A DNA stretch of 64,000 bases. Source: CAYNVQ01 sp964400735. Lineage in GTDB: Bacteria; Acidobacteriota; Aminicenantia; Aminicenantales; Aminicenantaceae. The stretch lies in NCBI GenBank assembly GCA_964400735.1, contig CAYNVQ010000003.1, positions 434,001-498,000 of the forward strand, written 5' to 3'. Below are positions 42,888 to 50,743 of the stretch, piece after piece. The notes under the pieces are model-generated. The model saw only the letters and a program-made list of their open reading frames with translations, had not been told where the DNA came from and made no database searches. The position numbers and the translations under genes were made by a program. Position 1 is the first letter of the stretch; every line of letters begins with the position of its first letter.

Positions 42888-44189
42888 ATGTCCTGGGAAA
42901 GATTCAAAACAAGATTAATTGATTTCGGACGGAGCCTTCCGACTTGGGAAGAATATCAGAAATCGAGGCAGTATTTTGACGATAAAATAGATGAGGAAAG
43001 AGAGACACTGATTTCCTCTTATTTGCGAGGGACAGAGGATGAAATCGAGAAGAGGCTCAGGATAGAACAAATTAGAATCCTCGACCTAAATCACGTGAAG
43101 TTTGCAAACCATATCACAATCATAGAAAGCCGAATTTCTCAGGCTGATGAATTAGACAGGGAATGGATTATCAAGAAGATTGAAGAGGAAGATATAAAGA
43201 GGGAAGAATTAAAACGATTAAGAGAAGAGGAAGAACCCTCCAATGAAAATGATTTTTCCTCCCCTCCAGCTAAAAAGAAGAAGCCGGAACAAAAATCTTC
43301 AAAGGAAAAACTCGCTATTCGGTTGAAGACGGGATTGATTTCGGAAAAAGGCCTTGCCTTCTCCCTTTACGATAGTGCAATCCATCCCGACAAGACCATC
43401 GATATGGATTACCGGACGTGGTGGATTGGAGATTGTATCTCCTGGGCCATAATCGAGGATTATGGTATGCCCTGGACGGAAGAGGAGAAAAAGGATTTCT
43501 TTATGAATCCGGAGGAACTCAAAAAGGCGGAGGAATATCTCTTAAAACTCAGAGAGGATAATCCCCAGGTCTATACCGAACGGGTTCCGCAGGTGGTTCT
43601 CCTATCCTCTCAGATTCGTGAAAAAATCGGAAAGAGAAAGCTCCTAAACTCTAATATTCATGAATTGGTGAAAAAGTTCGTCGGTGTCCCTATCGAAAGA
43701 AAAACGAAAAGAAAGATTGGAAAGGATGGGGATACCTGGGTTCGGTTTGGGGAGATAGACAACATATGCAAGGTCCAGTATATCGAAACGGGCAAGCTTT
43801 CCCAGAGGAACCGTCATCCGGAATATTGTTATAAATTTATCTTCGACAGGGCGACCAGTCTGGATTTCTGGAACTCGCTCCGGCTTGGATTCTTCGATTG
43901 CAGACCTCCCTCATATTATTCGCTGAAGGGAGGGAGTCAACTCCTCCTCAGGGCGATAGGATGGACGGCCAATCCTACGGATATCGAACTTAGACAGGCT
44001 TGCCGGATAACGGGTATCCAATCTAATCACAAGACCATCCAGAAGAAATCGATTGAAGGATATCTTGATGAGCTGAGGGAGGGGGGATTCATTAGTGGCT
44101 GGAAAAAAAGGGCGAAAAAATCTCCCGGCACAAGAAGAAACGAGGTCTGGTATAAGGTTCTGAAGGCCCGACACTTACCTTATAATTAA
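42888..44189 (+). CDS. putative replication initiator-like protein of the element
   Basis: 433 residues. An N-terminal highly charged coiled coil occupies about residues 20-130. A linker rich in Pro/Lys/Ser follows (130-150), then a folded C-terminal two-thirds with FDRATSLDFWNSLRLGFFDC and SYYSLKGGSQLLLRAIGWTA, a layout reminiscent of winged-helix plasmid initiators. I cannot assign a family by eye. The main support for a replication role is context: three 22-bp iterons start 24 bases after its stop. It could instead be a general DNA-binding regulator. Confidence 0.6.
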   Translation: MSWERFKTRLIDFGRSLPTWEEYQKSRQYFDDKIDEERETLISSYLRGTEDEIEKRLRIEQIRILDLNHVKFANHITIIESRISQADELDREWIIKKIEEEDIKREELKRLREEEEPSNENDFSSPPAKKKKPEQKSSKEKLAIRLKTGLISEKGLAFSLYDSAIHPDKTIDMDYRTWWIGDCISWAIIEDYGMPWTEEEKKDFFMNPEELKKAEEYLLKLREDNPQVYTERVPQVVLLSSQIREKIGKRKLLNSNIHELVKKFVGVPIERKTKRKIGKDGDTWVRFGEIDNICKVQYIETGKLSQRNRHPEYCYKFIFDRATSLDFWNSLRLGFFDCRPPSYYSLKGGSQLLLRAIGWTANPTDIELRQACRITGIQSNHKTIQKKSIEGYLDELREGGFISGWKKRAKKSPGTRRNEVWYKVLKARHLPYN

Positions 44190-44212
44190 TTTATGATTTT
44201 CAATCTTTAAAT

Positions 44213-44278
44213 CTTTCATTTTCAATTCCATTTTCTTTCATTTTCAATTCCGCAAACTTTCATTTTCGTGGCCATTTT
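44213..44278 (+). repeat. iteron-like 22-bp tandem repeats (candidate origin)
   Basis: CTTTCATTTTC begins units at 44213, 44235 and 44257, exactly 22 bp apart. The first two share CTTTCATTTTCAATTCC and the third diverges after CTTTCATTTTC. A degenerate fourth unit (ATTTTCAAT) precedes them at 44191. An AT-rich stretch follows to 44350. The layout is that of an iteron origin next to a Rep gene. Confidence 0.7.
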
Positions 44279-44370
44279 CCAGGGTAAAACGGGGTAGGCT
44301 AAACTGCTGGATAGATTAATTAATAAGGAAAATTTGACAGGGGAAAAAGAAAATCGTATATTACTAACGT

Positions 44371-44516
44371 CTTATTTGCGATGGAATACCGCATAGGTGT
44401 TCTGATGGAACACCGCAGTTGCTCGTGAATAAGGTGCCGTAAAGACGGTCCACGGGTAACGCCTTTTGTTTCCCTCATCGAAAGATGAGGAGGCAAATTT
44501 GGGCTTACCCGAACCG
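44371..44516 (+). ncRNA. structured RNA leader with five helices, class unknown
   Basis: CTTATT (44371-44376) pairs with AATAAG (44428-44433) and encloses a TGCG/CGCA hairpin (44377-44393) and GGTGTTC/GAACACC (44396-44414), a three-way junction. CCGT-AAAG-ACGG follows (44437-44448). A long hairpin CGGGTAA (44453) to TTACCCG (44505-44511) contains CCTCATC-GAAA-GATGAGG with a GNRA loop. CGGT (44446-44449) can pair with ACCG (44513-44516) at the expense of the CCGT/ACGG hairpin, as in a switch. It ends about 90 bases before a Shine-Dalgarno and the 125-residue gene. No known riboswitch or ribozyme class recognised. Confidence 0.55.
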
Positions 44517-44603
44517 ATAATCCACAATAAAAGTCCTCCACTATTTCTCTGTCCAAAATCTGGACTACCATTTTCCAAAAAAAAAAATTAAAGGAGGATT
44601 TTA

Positions 44604-44981
44604 ATGTCAAAATCAGAAAAATCAAGGGTCTTCGATGAGCTTCAAATGTGTTCCTGGTGCCGGAAAGGGCTCCAGGACAGGGAATCGTCTATAGTGCTTC
44701 TGAAAAGTTATGAGGATATCACACCTCTCCATTATCATGCAGAGATGGAAAATAACCTGTCAGGGTATTTAGGCCAGGGGATTCTAATCACCATTCGCCA
44801 TCTGGATAAGGATATCCCTGCATATGTCTTTTCCTATGATTCAGAGGAATTCTATTCAGATGAGCTTGGATTCAATGATTTGGGCTTCCTTCTCTGTGAT
44901 GAGAAATGTATGACCGAACTGAATAGGGCCTTTGAGGAGGGGGATGTCTTTTTTGATGATTGCCGATTTATTTTCATTTGA
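44604..44981 (+). CDS. element protein with paired CxxC motifs, 125 residues
   Basis: It begins MSKSEKSRVFDELQMCSWCR; a second cysteine pair is in LLCDEKCMTELNRAF, so it may bind zinc. The rest is acidic with no recognised domain. AAAGGAGG sits 8 bases before the ATG, after the structured RNA, whose fold could control it. Unknown function. Confidence 0.72.
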   Translation: MSKSEKSRVFDELQMCSWCRKGLQDRESSIVLLKSYEDITPLHYHAEMENNLSGYLGQGILITIRHLDKDIPAYVFSYDSEEFYSDELGFNDLGFLLCDEKCMTELNRAFEEGDVFFDDCRFIFI

Positions 44982-45010
44982 GGGGATTCGAAGTTCTGAT
45001 TAAGCCAAGG

Positions 45011-45087
45011 GAGAGGGGATGCAATACCTCAGTTTTCCAATTCTATCGTAATAGAATTGTAAAACCTGTACTGGGGCATCCCCTCTC
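45011..45087. repeat. long interrupted palindrome before the ParB-like gene
   Basis: GAGAGGGGATGC (45011-45022) is the exact reverse complement of 45076-45087. Inside it, CAATTCTAT-CGTA-ATAGAATTG (45038-45059) is a perfect 9-bp dyad. It lies 18 bases before the ParB-like start codon. It may be a partition site, an operator or an RNA hairpin that controls that gene. Confidence 0.65.
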
Positions 45088-45104
45088 AAATCAAAAGGAG
45101 AGAA

Positions 45105-46115
45105 ATGAATAAATTTGATAAGAAAAATCTTGAAATAAAATCTCTTCCAAGGATAAAGGTCAAATTGAAAGATATCCATCCTAATCCTTATCGGGATTTT
45201 GAGATGTTTCCTCTGAACTGGAAAAAGGTTCACAAGCTAAAGGCCTCAATCCATGATAATGGATTCTTCGAAGGAATTCTTGCCAGAATGAAAGGAGACA
45301 GGATAGAACTGGTCCATGGGCATCATAGGTTGGAGGCTTTGAAGTTAGAATATTCGCCTGACCATATGATTGAAATCCCTGTGCGGGAGGATGTCTCTGA
45401 GGCCGATATGATTAAAATGATGGTCGATGAGAATGACCCTGCATATAATGCAGACGTCCGTACTATCGATGAGGGAGTTAAGGCTGCTAAGGAGTATCTT
45501 GAAAAGAACCGTGATGATTTGAGGAAAATCTTAGAATCGGACGGAACCGAAGTTAAGAGAGCGAATGTTGGATATCAAGCCATTGTGAAATTTTTGAAAA
45601 GGACTTTCAATCAGACGCAGGTCCAGGATGCCTTATGGCGGTTGAAACTATATAAGAAAGGAATTTCCAGGGACATCGTCTATCAGTTCCGGACGGTCGC
45701 ATCGGCCAATAATTTCATTAAGGCTGCTGAATTGTATTCGGCGAATAAGGAAGCTCAGGAGAAGGTCGCTGAATTCCTATTTAAAGAAAAAAAATTTGGA
45801 CAGAGGACGATGAATGAATCGTTCATGAGATATCAAGCTGGAACTCTATATTCTGATAATCCAGGGAGTGCAGGATATTGTGAGAATCGGTTCAGGGACG
45901 CCATCACGTCAATGAATAGGGCGAGGAGGGAATTGGGTAAGTTGGTGGATTCAACCCATCTTAGATTGCTCTTCGATGATGGGGTAACCATCGAAGATAT
46001 CACGCCCAAGGTAATTGAATCATTCTATGAATCGTTCAATAAATTGGCGAAACTTATAAACGGCAGGTTGAGCGAAACCATCATGGAATTAAAGAGGAGG
46101 GTGCCTGAAGAATAG
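45105..46115 (+). CDS. ParB-like N-terminal-domain protein
   Basis: 336 residues. Residues 15-110 form a ParB/Srx-like domain (IKVKLKDIHPNPYRDF, LKASIHDNGFFEGILARMKG, LVHGHHRLEALKLE). The LVHGHHR motif corresponds to the CTP-binding GERR-type box, here with His-His. The C-terminal two-thirds is helical, without an obvious dimerisation domain. No ParA partner is encoded, so it may be a plasmid/phage ParB-type regulator or nuclease rather than a full partition system. AAAGGAGAG precedes the ATG. Confidence 0.82.
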   Translation: MNKFDKKNLEIKSLPRIKVKLKDIHPNPYRDFEMFPLNWKKVHKLKASIHDNGFFEGILARMKGDRIELVHGHHRLEALKLEYSPDHMIEIPVREDVSEADMIKMMVDENDPAYNADVRTIDEGVKAAKEYLEKNRDDLRKILESDGTEVKRANVGYQAIVKFLKRTFNQTQVQDALWRLKLYKKGISRDIVYQFRTVASANNFIKAAELYSANKEAQEKVAEFLFKEKKFGQRTMNESFMRYQAGTLYSDNPGSAGYCENRFRDAITSMNRARRELGKLVDSTHLRLLFDDGVTIEDITPKVIESFYESFNKLAKLINGRLSETIMELKRRVPEE

Positions 46116-46155
46116 ACCCTTTCCTTTATTCAATTCTGACCATTTCTTTTCTGAA

Positions 46156-46185
46156 TTGACCTCATGAAGCGGCATATGTTATAAC
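46156..46185 (+). promoter_or_regulatory. sigma-70-type promoter upstream of the HNH gene
   Basis: TTGACC and TATAAC are 18 bases apart, about 150 bp before the HNH start codon. The gap also holds the palindrome TTATCGATAA near 46293. Confidence 0.4.
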
Positions 46186-46334
46186 CATTTCAGAGGGAAA
46201 TATTTGAAAGGAAACGAGTTCTGCGTCATGGTCATCGTTTCACTTTGCGAATTCCTATCATTTAATTTTTAGGGTCTATAAGCGTGAGGATTATCGATAA
46301 TTGAAATGAAGCACTAGCATATTCCAATAAAAAA

Positions 46335-47048
46335 ATGAAAACAGATTTTAGGTTTAAGAGACATAGAATTGATAAATTTTCGAGAGAAAAAATATTGGGA
46401 GAACTCGAAAGGGTCGCAAGAATCTGCAATTATGTTGAATTTGGAAAAAGAGATTTTGCTAAGCTTGCCAATATTAGCCACAATCCAGCAATAAAAGAAT
46501 TCGGAAGTTGGAGAAATGCCATCGAGGCCTTAAATATCCACCTAAGAAATAAAAATATTGAGTTGAAACCTAGGAAAAAACAGTTCTATTCGGATAAACA
46601 GCTATTCGATGAAATGGAAAGGATATGGAAAAGTCTTGGTCATCGTCCTTCACGTATAGAATGGGAATCTTCATCTCCAAGGATTAGCTATAATTGTTAT
46701 AAACAACGTTTCAATGGATGGACCAATGCTTGCCTTCAATTCATTGAATATAAAATGGGAAGACGAATTATTGAGGAATCCATTCCTATTAGCGAAGATT
46801 TTGGGAAAAAAACCCAGATGCCAAGACCAGAAAAAAAACGGGATATTGGTTTGAGACTTAGATTGGAGGTTCTTAAGCGAGATGACTTCAGGTGCGTTTT
46901 TTGTGGCAAAAGCCCTGCGATAGAAAAAGGAATAATTTTGCATATTGACCACATCATCCCGTTTTCGAAAGGCGGAGAGAATACAAAGGATAATCTACAA
47001 ACGCTATGCGGCGAATGCAATTTGGGTAAAAGTGATAGAATTTTTTAA
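46335..47048 (+). CDS. HNH endonuclease with homing-endonuclease-associated repeats
   Basis: 237 residues. Residues 15-135 hold two repeats of the type seen in homing-nuclease-associated domains (FAKLANISHNPAIKEFGSWR; LGHRPSRIEWESS then FNGWTNACLQF). The C-terminal HNH domain has CVFCGKSP, the catalytic core HIDHIIPFSKGGENTKDNLQ and the zinc closing CGECNLGKSD. The coding region is very AT-rich and has no Shine-Dalgarno, unlike the ParB gene before it, so it may be a separate mobile gene within the element. It begins an AT-rich block that runs to about 50.6 kb. Confidence 0.9.
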   Translation: MKTDFRFKRHRIDKFSREKILGELERVARICNYVEFGKRDFAKLANISHNPAIKEFGSWRNAIEALNIHLRNKNIELKPRKKQFYSDKQLFDEMERIWKSLGHRPSRIEWESSSPRISYNCYKQRFNGWTNACLQFIEYKMGRRIIEESIPISEDFGKKTQMPRPEKKRDIGLRLRLEVLKRDDFRCVFCGKSPAIEKGIILHIDHIIPFSKGGENTKDNLQTLCGECNLGKSDRIF

Positions 47049-47069
47049 AGCAAATTCCTTTTTGACGAT

Positions 47070-48029
47070 ATGAAAGATTTAATAGGCGTAAAAAATTATC
47101 ATTTTCTTGAAATTTCCCTAAAACAACAGGCACTTTTATTCGATAAAATTGCTGTTGAAAATCTTGAATCGTTACTTATACACTTTCGAGATTATTTCGA
47201 AACGTGTGGTAGTGAGAAAGAAATTCAAAAAATTGATGATTTCGAATGGCTGAGAGAACAGGGTTTTTTATTTGATGCCAACGAATATGAAGTGGAAGAT
47301 GATTTAACAGAAAAATATAAAAGCCTTCGAATTGAATTGTTGAATTTTAATAAAAAATTATTAGAAGATATCAAGAAATTTCACGAGATTGAATCAGGCA
47401 AAAAGCCACACGAAATCAGAATCTTGGGGAAGAAAATAACAGATGAATATATGCATTCATATTATGCCTTTTCAGTTAGATATATCGCATTAAATCTTCG
47501 AATTTCTCATAATTTTGAAGCTTTCCCCATATTATTTACGATGAATCCTCCCCAAAATATCCAACCTGAAGCTTTTAAAAAGGTCGGAGTTTTAAATTTC
47601 ATCATAGATTCGCTCCCGATACCAGATGAATTAACTCCATGGGATGAAATTTTTCAATTTAAGAAGGAACCCGAATCTCGAAATAAGCTTTTAGCATTGA
47701 GAAATTGGATGAGCGAAACGGCAAGAGCAAAATTATCAATGGATGAAATAGAAGAAAAATTTGAATGGATGTTGGATGACTATCAAAGATATATGGTGCT
47801 CCAAGGGCTTAAAATAAAGAAGGGAAGATTTGAGGCTTTCATCACGGGGAGCGCTGAATTCATCGAGAATATCGCAAAATTGAAGCTCTCCAAGATTTCA
47901 AAATCATTATTTTCAATTAAACATCGCAAAATAAACTTATTGGAAGCAGAAATGACAGCCCCAGGAAGAGAGATATCTTATATTATTGATGCTCGAGAGA
48001 GATTTGAAGGTTTGAAGGAAAATGACTAA
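47070..48029 (+). CDS. unknown protein paired with the HNH gene
   Basis: A 319-residue soluble, largely helical protein rich in Lys/Glu/Asn/Phe with no motif I recognise. It begins 21 bases after the HNH stop and is probably in the same transcript. A 26-bp repeat (48056-48081) that recurs after the next gene follows its stop. Pairing with a nuclease would fit a defence or addiction function, but nothing in the sequence proves it. Confidence 0.7.
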   Translation: MKDLIGVKNYHFLEISLKQQALLFDKIAVENLESLLIHFRDYFETCGSEKEIQKIDDFEWLREQGFLFDANEYEVEDDLTEKYKSLRIELLNFNKKLLEDIKKFHEIESGKKPHEIRILGKKITDEYMHSYYAFSVRYIALNLRISHNFEAFPILFTMNPPQNIQPEAFKKVGVLNFIIDSLPIPDELTPWDEIFQFKKEPESRNKLLALRNWMSETARAKLSMDEIEEKFEWMLDDYQRYMVLQGLKIKKGRFEAFITGSAEFIENIAKLKLSKISKSLFSIKHRKINLLEAEMTAPGREISYIIDARERFEGLKEND

Positions 48030-48055
48030 GTCTATTGGAGGTCAGAGGCTGGGTG

Positions 48056-48081
48056 ACCCTGGCTGCCCGAAATCGAAATGA
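48056..48081. repeat. intergenic 26-bp repeat, copy 1
   Basis: It begins ACCCTGGCT and ends CGAAATGA, and matches 48776-48801 at 23 of 26 positions. Each copy follows the stop codon of one gene, making the gene between (48113-48739) look like a cassette. Confidence 0.55.
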
Positions 48082-48112
48082 ATACTTAGACCTATGAAAT
48101 GGAGCTAATATT

Positions 48113-48739
48113 TTGAATAAAAAATTATCGCCAAATATTAAAAAAACTCTCTTTTGGACTTTTGGAGTAATTGGAGCTTTTATAATCACGAAAATATTGG
48201 AATGGGCCTTTCCCAAGATTAAAATATGGGAATCGATGATAGGATTTTTTTCCATTTTGACGGCTCCAGATATTGTTTTATTAATTCTAATTTTGATGAA
48301 TTCAATATTTTTGTTTCTAATTTATAGACGAATTAAAAGAAATGAAATTCTCAATTCTATCGAGAAAATTCAAGGAGAGCTAAAGGAAATTCAAAATAAA
48401 ATAAAAATGAAAAATATGCCTGGTCTTAGTCTTGAATCAATTGAGCCGGAAAAAATAGATTTGAGAGATGAACATTTAGTTATTCTAGATGCTCTTGCAG
48501 ATTCAGAGAATGGATGCGAATCAAGAGATAATCTTTTCTATAATCATTTCAAAAAAAAATACCGAGGAGCAAGGAGAGCCGATTTCAACTTGATAATAAA
48601 TGAGCTTAAGAGAGGAAGGCTAATAAGAAGGAAAGAGGGAGACATCACAGATATATTTCCTGATGACGAAAATATCCTATGTATTTCTGATAGAGGTTAT
48701 TCTTGTCTTGGAGGCCGGAAAAACGAATTAGTTGAATGA
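48113..48739 (+). CDS. two-helix membrane protein with winged-helix-like C-terminus
   Basis: 208 residues with a TTG start after GGAGC. Membrane helices are at about residues 11-30 and 48-68 (IVLLILILMNSIFLFLIYRR). A coiled coil follows (ILNSIEKIQGELKEIQNKIK), then a soluble C-terminal region of about 80 residues with a helix-turn-helix-like pattern (RADFNLIINELKRGRLIRRK). It could be a membrane-tethered sensor or effector. Flanked by the two copies of the 26-bp repeat. Confidence 0.65.
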   Translation: MNKKLSPNIKKTLFWTFGVIGAFIITKILEWAFPKIKIWESMIGFFSILTAPDIVLLILILMNSIFLFLIYRRIKRNEILNSIEKIQGELKEIQNKIKMKNMPGLSLESIEPEKIDLRDEHLVILDALADSENGCESRDNLFYNHFKKKYRGARRADFNLIINELKRGRLIRRKEGDITDIFPDDENILCISDRGYSCLGGRKNELVE

Positions 48740-48775
48740 GGCGAATGGAAGCTAGGGACCGGAAAACCCTGGCTT

Positions 48776-48801
48776 CCCGATTTCGAAATGACGGTTGGGC
48801 C
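48776..48801. repeat. intergenic 26-bp repeat, copy 2
   Basis: The second copy of the repeat at 48056-48081, again directly after a stop codon. Here AGCTAGGG and CCCTGGCT can form a stem, so the repeat may be a transcript end or a recombination scar. Confidence 0.55.
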
Positions 48802-48900
48802 GGAATGACGCCTCATTATAATAGACAAATGAGCTGGGAGAAATTCTCACTAGAAATATAGAATTAAAGATACCATTAATTCCTTCTTATCCATAACTCA

Positions 48901-48929
48901 TTGACTTAAATAGGATTATATAGTATAAT
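48901..48929 (+). promoter_or_regulatory. strong sigma-70-type promoter of the HTH/Schlafen cassette
   Basis: TTGACT, a 17-base spacer, then a perfect TATAAT. The predicted start is about 47 bases before the first HTH gene. It is the best vegetative promoter I see in the element. Confidence 0.75.
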
Positions 48930-48982
48930 ACTTCCGGTTGTTAATGTCGTCAGCTCCCAATATTAATGATGGAGGAATTGCC

Positions 48983-49225
48983 ATGCAAAAGGAAGAAATT
49001 AATCTTGGGGAAATCACTAATAGACTTGATGTGATAATCGGTTTCTTAGTTGAGCTAGCTCAAGAAAAAAATGTGGCTTCCAATAGAGAAATAATTGGAA
49101 GATTGAATGAAATTGGCCTAAAGGATACGGATATTGCGAAAATTTTATGCCGAACGAGAGGTTACGTATCAGGTGAGATTACGAAATATAAGGCCGAAAA
49201 AGGGAAAAAGGAGAAAAAGATATGA
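48983..49225 (+). CDS. small HTH protein A of the cassette
   Basis: 80 residues from ATG 48983, which has GGAGG upstream; a longer frame from 48938 is less likely. An N-terminal helix (LDVIIGFLVELAQEKN) is followed by a sigma-region-4-like HTH (LNEIGLKDTDIAKILCRTRG, YVSGEITKYK) and a basic tail. It overlaps gene B by 4 bases. The same short layout recurs in protein B, so the two look like paralogues or a heteromeric pair. Confidence 0.8.
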   Translation: MQKEEINLGEITNRLDVIIGFLVELAQEKNVASNREIIGRLNEIGLKDTDIAKILCRTRGYVSGEITKYKAEKGKKEKKI

Positions 49226-49437
49226 ACGATATCAATAAGCAATTGCTGGAAAAAATCGATGCGCTTGTTAGATTAACAGCCTTAGGCATTATAAAGGATA
49301 AGGAATATCCTGAACAAGTTGAACTTCTATCTTCAATTGGATTGCAGCCCAAGGAAATTGCCGATTTATTAGGGAAGACTCCAAATTCCGTGCGAGTGAC
49401 TTTATCCCGCATCAGGAAAGGCAAAAAGAAAAAATAG
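49222..49437 (+). CDS. small HTH protein B of the cassette
   Basis: 71 residues. It repeats the plan of protein A: a hydrophobic helix (KIDALVRLTALGIIKDK) and then an HTH (GLQPKEIADLLGKTPNSVRV, TLSRIRKGKKKK) of the sigma-70 region 4 type with a Lys-rich end. There is no sigma region 2, so it is not a full sigma factor. The ATGA overlap with A suggests that both are made in fixed ratio. Confidence 0.82.
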   Translation: MNDINKQLLEKIDALVRLTALGIIKDKEYPEQVELLSSIGLQPKEIADLLGKTPNSVRVTLSRIRKGKKKK

Positions 49438-49454
49438 TTATATTGGAGAGAGTC

Positions 49455-49748
49455 ATGAGTAACGATGAAAAAATTATCGAGATATTAAGCGATATTTTGA
49501 AATGGCAGAGAATTCAAGGAATAAGAATCTTGAAAGAGATAATTCCAACAATATTGGATTCAGAAGAGAAAAGACTGGCCTACGAGAGCACTGATGGGGA
49601 AAAAGGGGTTCGTGATATAAAGACGATAGTCAATGTAGGGCAAGGCACTATTTCAAGATGGTGGAACGAGTGGTATTCGCTAGGAATTTTGGAGAGAATT
49701 GGGGCAAGATATAAAAAAATCATTTCTCTCAAAGAATTGGGAATGTGA
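49455..49748 (+). CDS. small winged-helix protein C of the cassette
   Basis: 97 residues from ATG 49455, with GGAGAG upstream. It starts like the others with a helical segment (IIEILSDILKWQRIQGIRIL), then a winged-helix/MarR-like DNA-binding part (IVNVGQGTISRWWNEWYSLG, ILERIGARYKKII). It lies 17 bases after B and 38 bases before the Schlafen-type gene, same strand. Confidence 0.78.
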   Translation: MSNDEKIIEILSDILKWQRIQGIRILKEIIPTILDSEEKRLAYESTDGEKGVRDIKTIVNVGQGTISRWWNEWYSLGILERIGARYKKIISLKELGM

Positions 49749-49786
49749 TATAGAAAATTTCCAATTTCATATTAATTGAGGAAAAA

Positions 49787-50587
49787 ATGGCAGATTTGCA
49801 AGAATTGATTGCTCGAGGACGGTTTATATTCTCAGGTGCTCCCAAGAGATTAGAGGTATTTAAACTAATAAATGGAAAAAGGACTTCAAAGGATATCGCA
49901 AGTCAAATGGGTCGGAGCATAAGCAATATTCTTCATGACATTGAAAAATTGAGAGACCTAGAATTAGTCCAGAAAAAAAAGGATGTAAATGGCAATTTTA
50001 TAGAAAAAGATGCCTCTTCTGTTTATGAAAAGGCCCCATTAATCAAGCATGTTCCTCTTTCATATTTCCACGGGATTTCTAAAACCGATAGAACTAGAAA
50101 ACAGATGATTGAGAGAAAAGACAGGGCAAGAAAGATTTCAAGGCTGGCCATTCCATCGGAACAAGAAATATTGGATATTTGCAATAGAGGAGAGAGTCAA
50201 TTATATGAGTTCAAAGGGCCAGGAACTGAGATGGCTAAAATTACAAAAAAAATTGCAGGATATTTGCATACTAGATATGGGGGAATCATATTTTATGGAA
50301 TAGATGATGATGGAACTATTATTGGAAGCGATATTAAAAGACAAGACTTTGACCAGGCATTGCATAATTCGATTCGGAACACATTGAATCCTCAGCCAAA
50401 TATTACAATAAAAGAAAAAGATGTGATGGGATATGAAATTATTTTGGTCATTATTCCCCCCTGGGATAGAAAAACATTTTATGAATATACAAAGGAGCAT
50501 AGATATTTTATAAAAAAAGGAACGAATGTCTTTTCTTTGAAACCAGAGGAGTTAAATTTGCTCCGTCAAGGAAAATATGTTGTTTGA
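49787..50587 (+). CDS. Schlafen AlbA_2-domain protein with N-terminal winged helix
   Basis: 266 residues. Residues 15-75 form a winged helix (VFKLINGKRTSKDIASQMGR). From about residue 122 an AlbA_2 (divergent AAA_4 / Schlafen) domain is seen: ESQLYEFKGPGTEMAKITKK, then IAGYLHTRYGGIIFYGIDDD with the GG-GI-DDDG turn, and a basic, aromatic end (YFIKKGTNVFSLKPEEL). Such domains bind nucleic acid; in Schlafen proteins a related core cleaves tRNA. It is the last and largest product of the cassette and so the likely effector. GAGG precedes the ATG. Confidence 0.85.
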   Translation: MADLQELIARGRFIFSGAPKRLEVFKLINGKRTSKDIASQMGRSISNILHDIEKLRDLELVQKKKDVNGNFIEKDASSVYEKAPLIKHVPLSYFHGISKTDRTRKQMIERKDRARKISRLAIPSEQEILDICNRGESQLYEFKGPGTEMAKITKKIAGYLHTRYGGIIFYGIDDDGTIIGSDIKRQDFDQALHNSIRNTLNPQPNITIKEKDVMGYEIILVIIPPWDRKTFYEYTKEHRYFIKKGTNVFSLKPEELNLLRQGKYVV

Positions 50588-50743
50588 TTAAGAGGCCATA
50601 AATCAATCTTTTCTGATTTCATTTTTTTTGATTTTCTTAATAAAATCTCCCTGTCATAATTTCCTTTGTTACAAAATATAATTCTCTTTGGATATCAAAC
50701 TCCCAAAGAATATATTGTGCTCAAGACTCTTGGAATATCTGAA
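50588..50743. other. end of the HTH/Schlafen transcript
   Basis: AT-rich and without a clear terminator or gene. It lies between the Schlafen-type gene and a convergent small membrane-protein gene. Confidence 0.4.

Noticed and set aside
44191..44280. CRISPR array
   Set aside because: The 22-bp units are contiguous without spacers, and no cas genes are present.
49222..49437. Protein B as a sigma factor
   Set aside because: Only a region-4-like HTH is present in 71 residues; no region 2 for -10 recognition.
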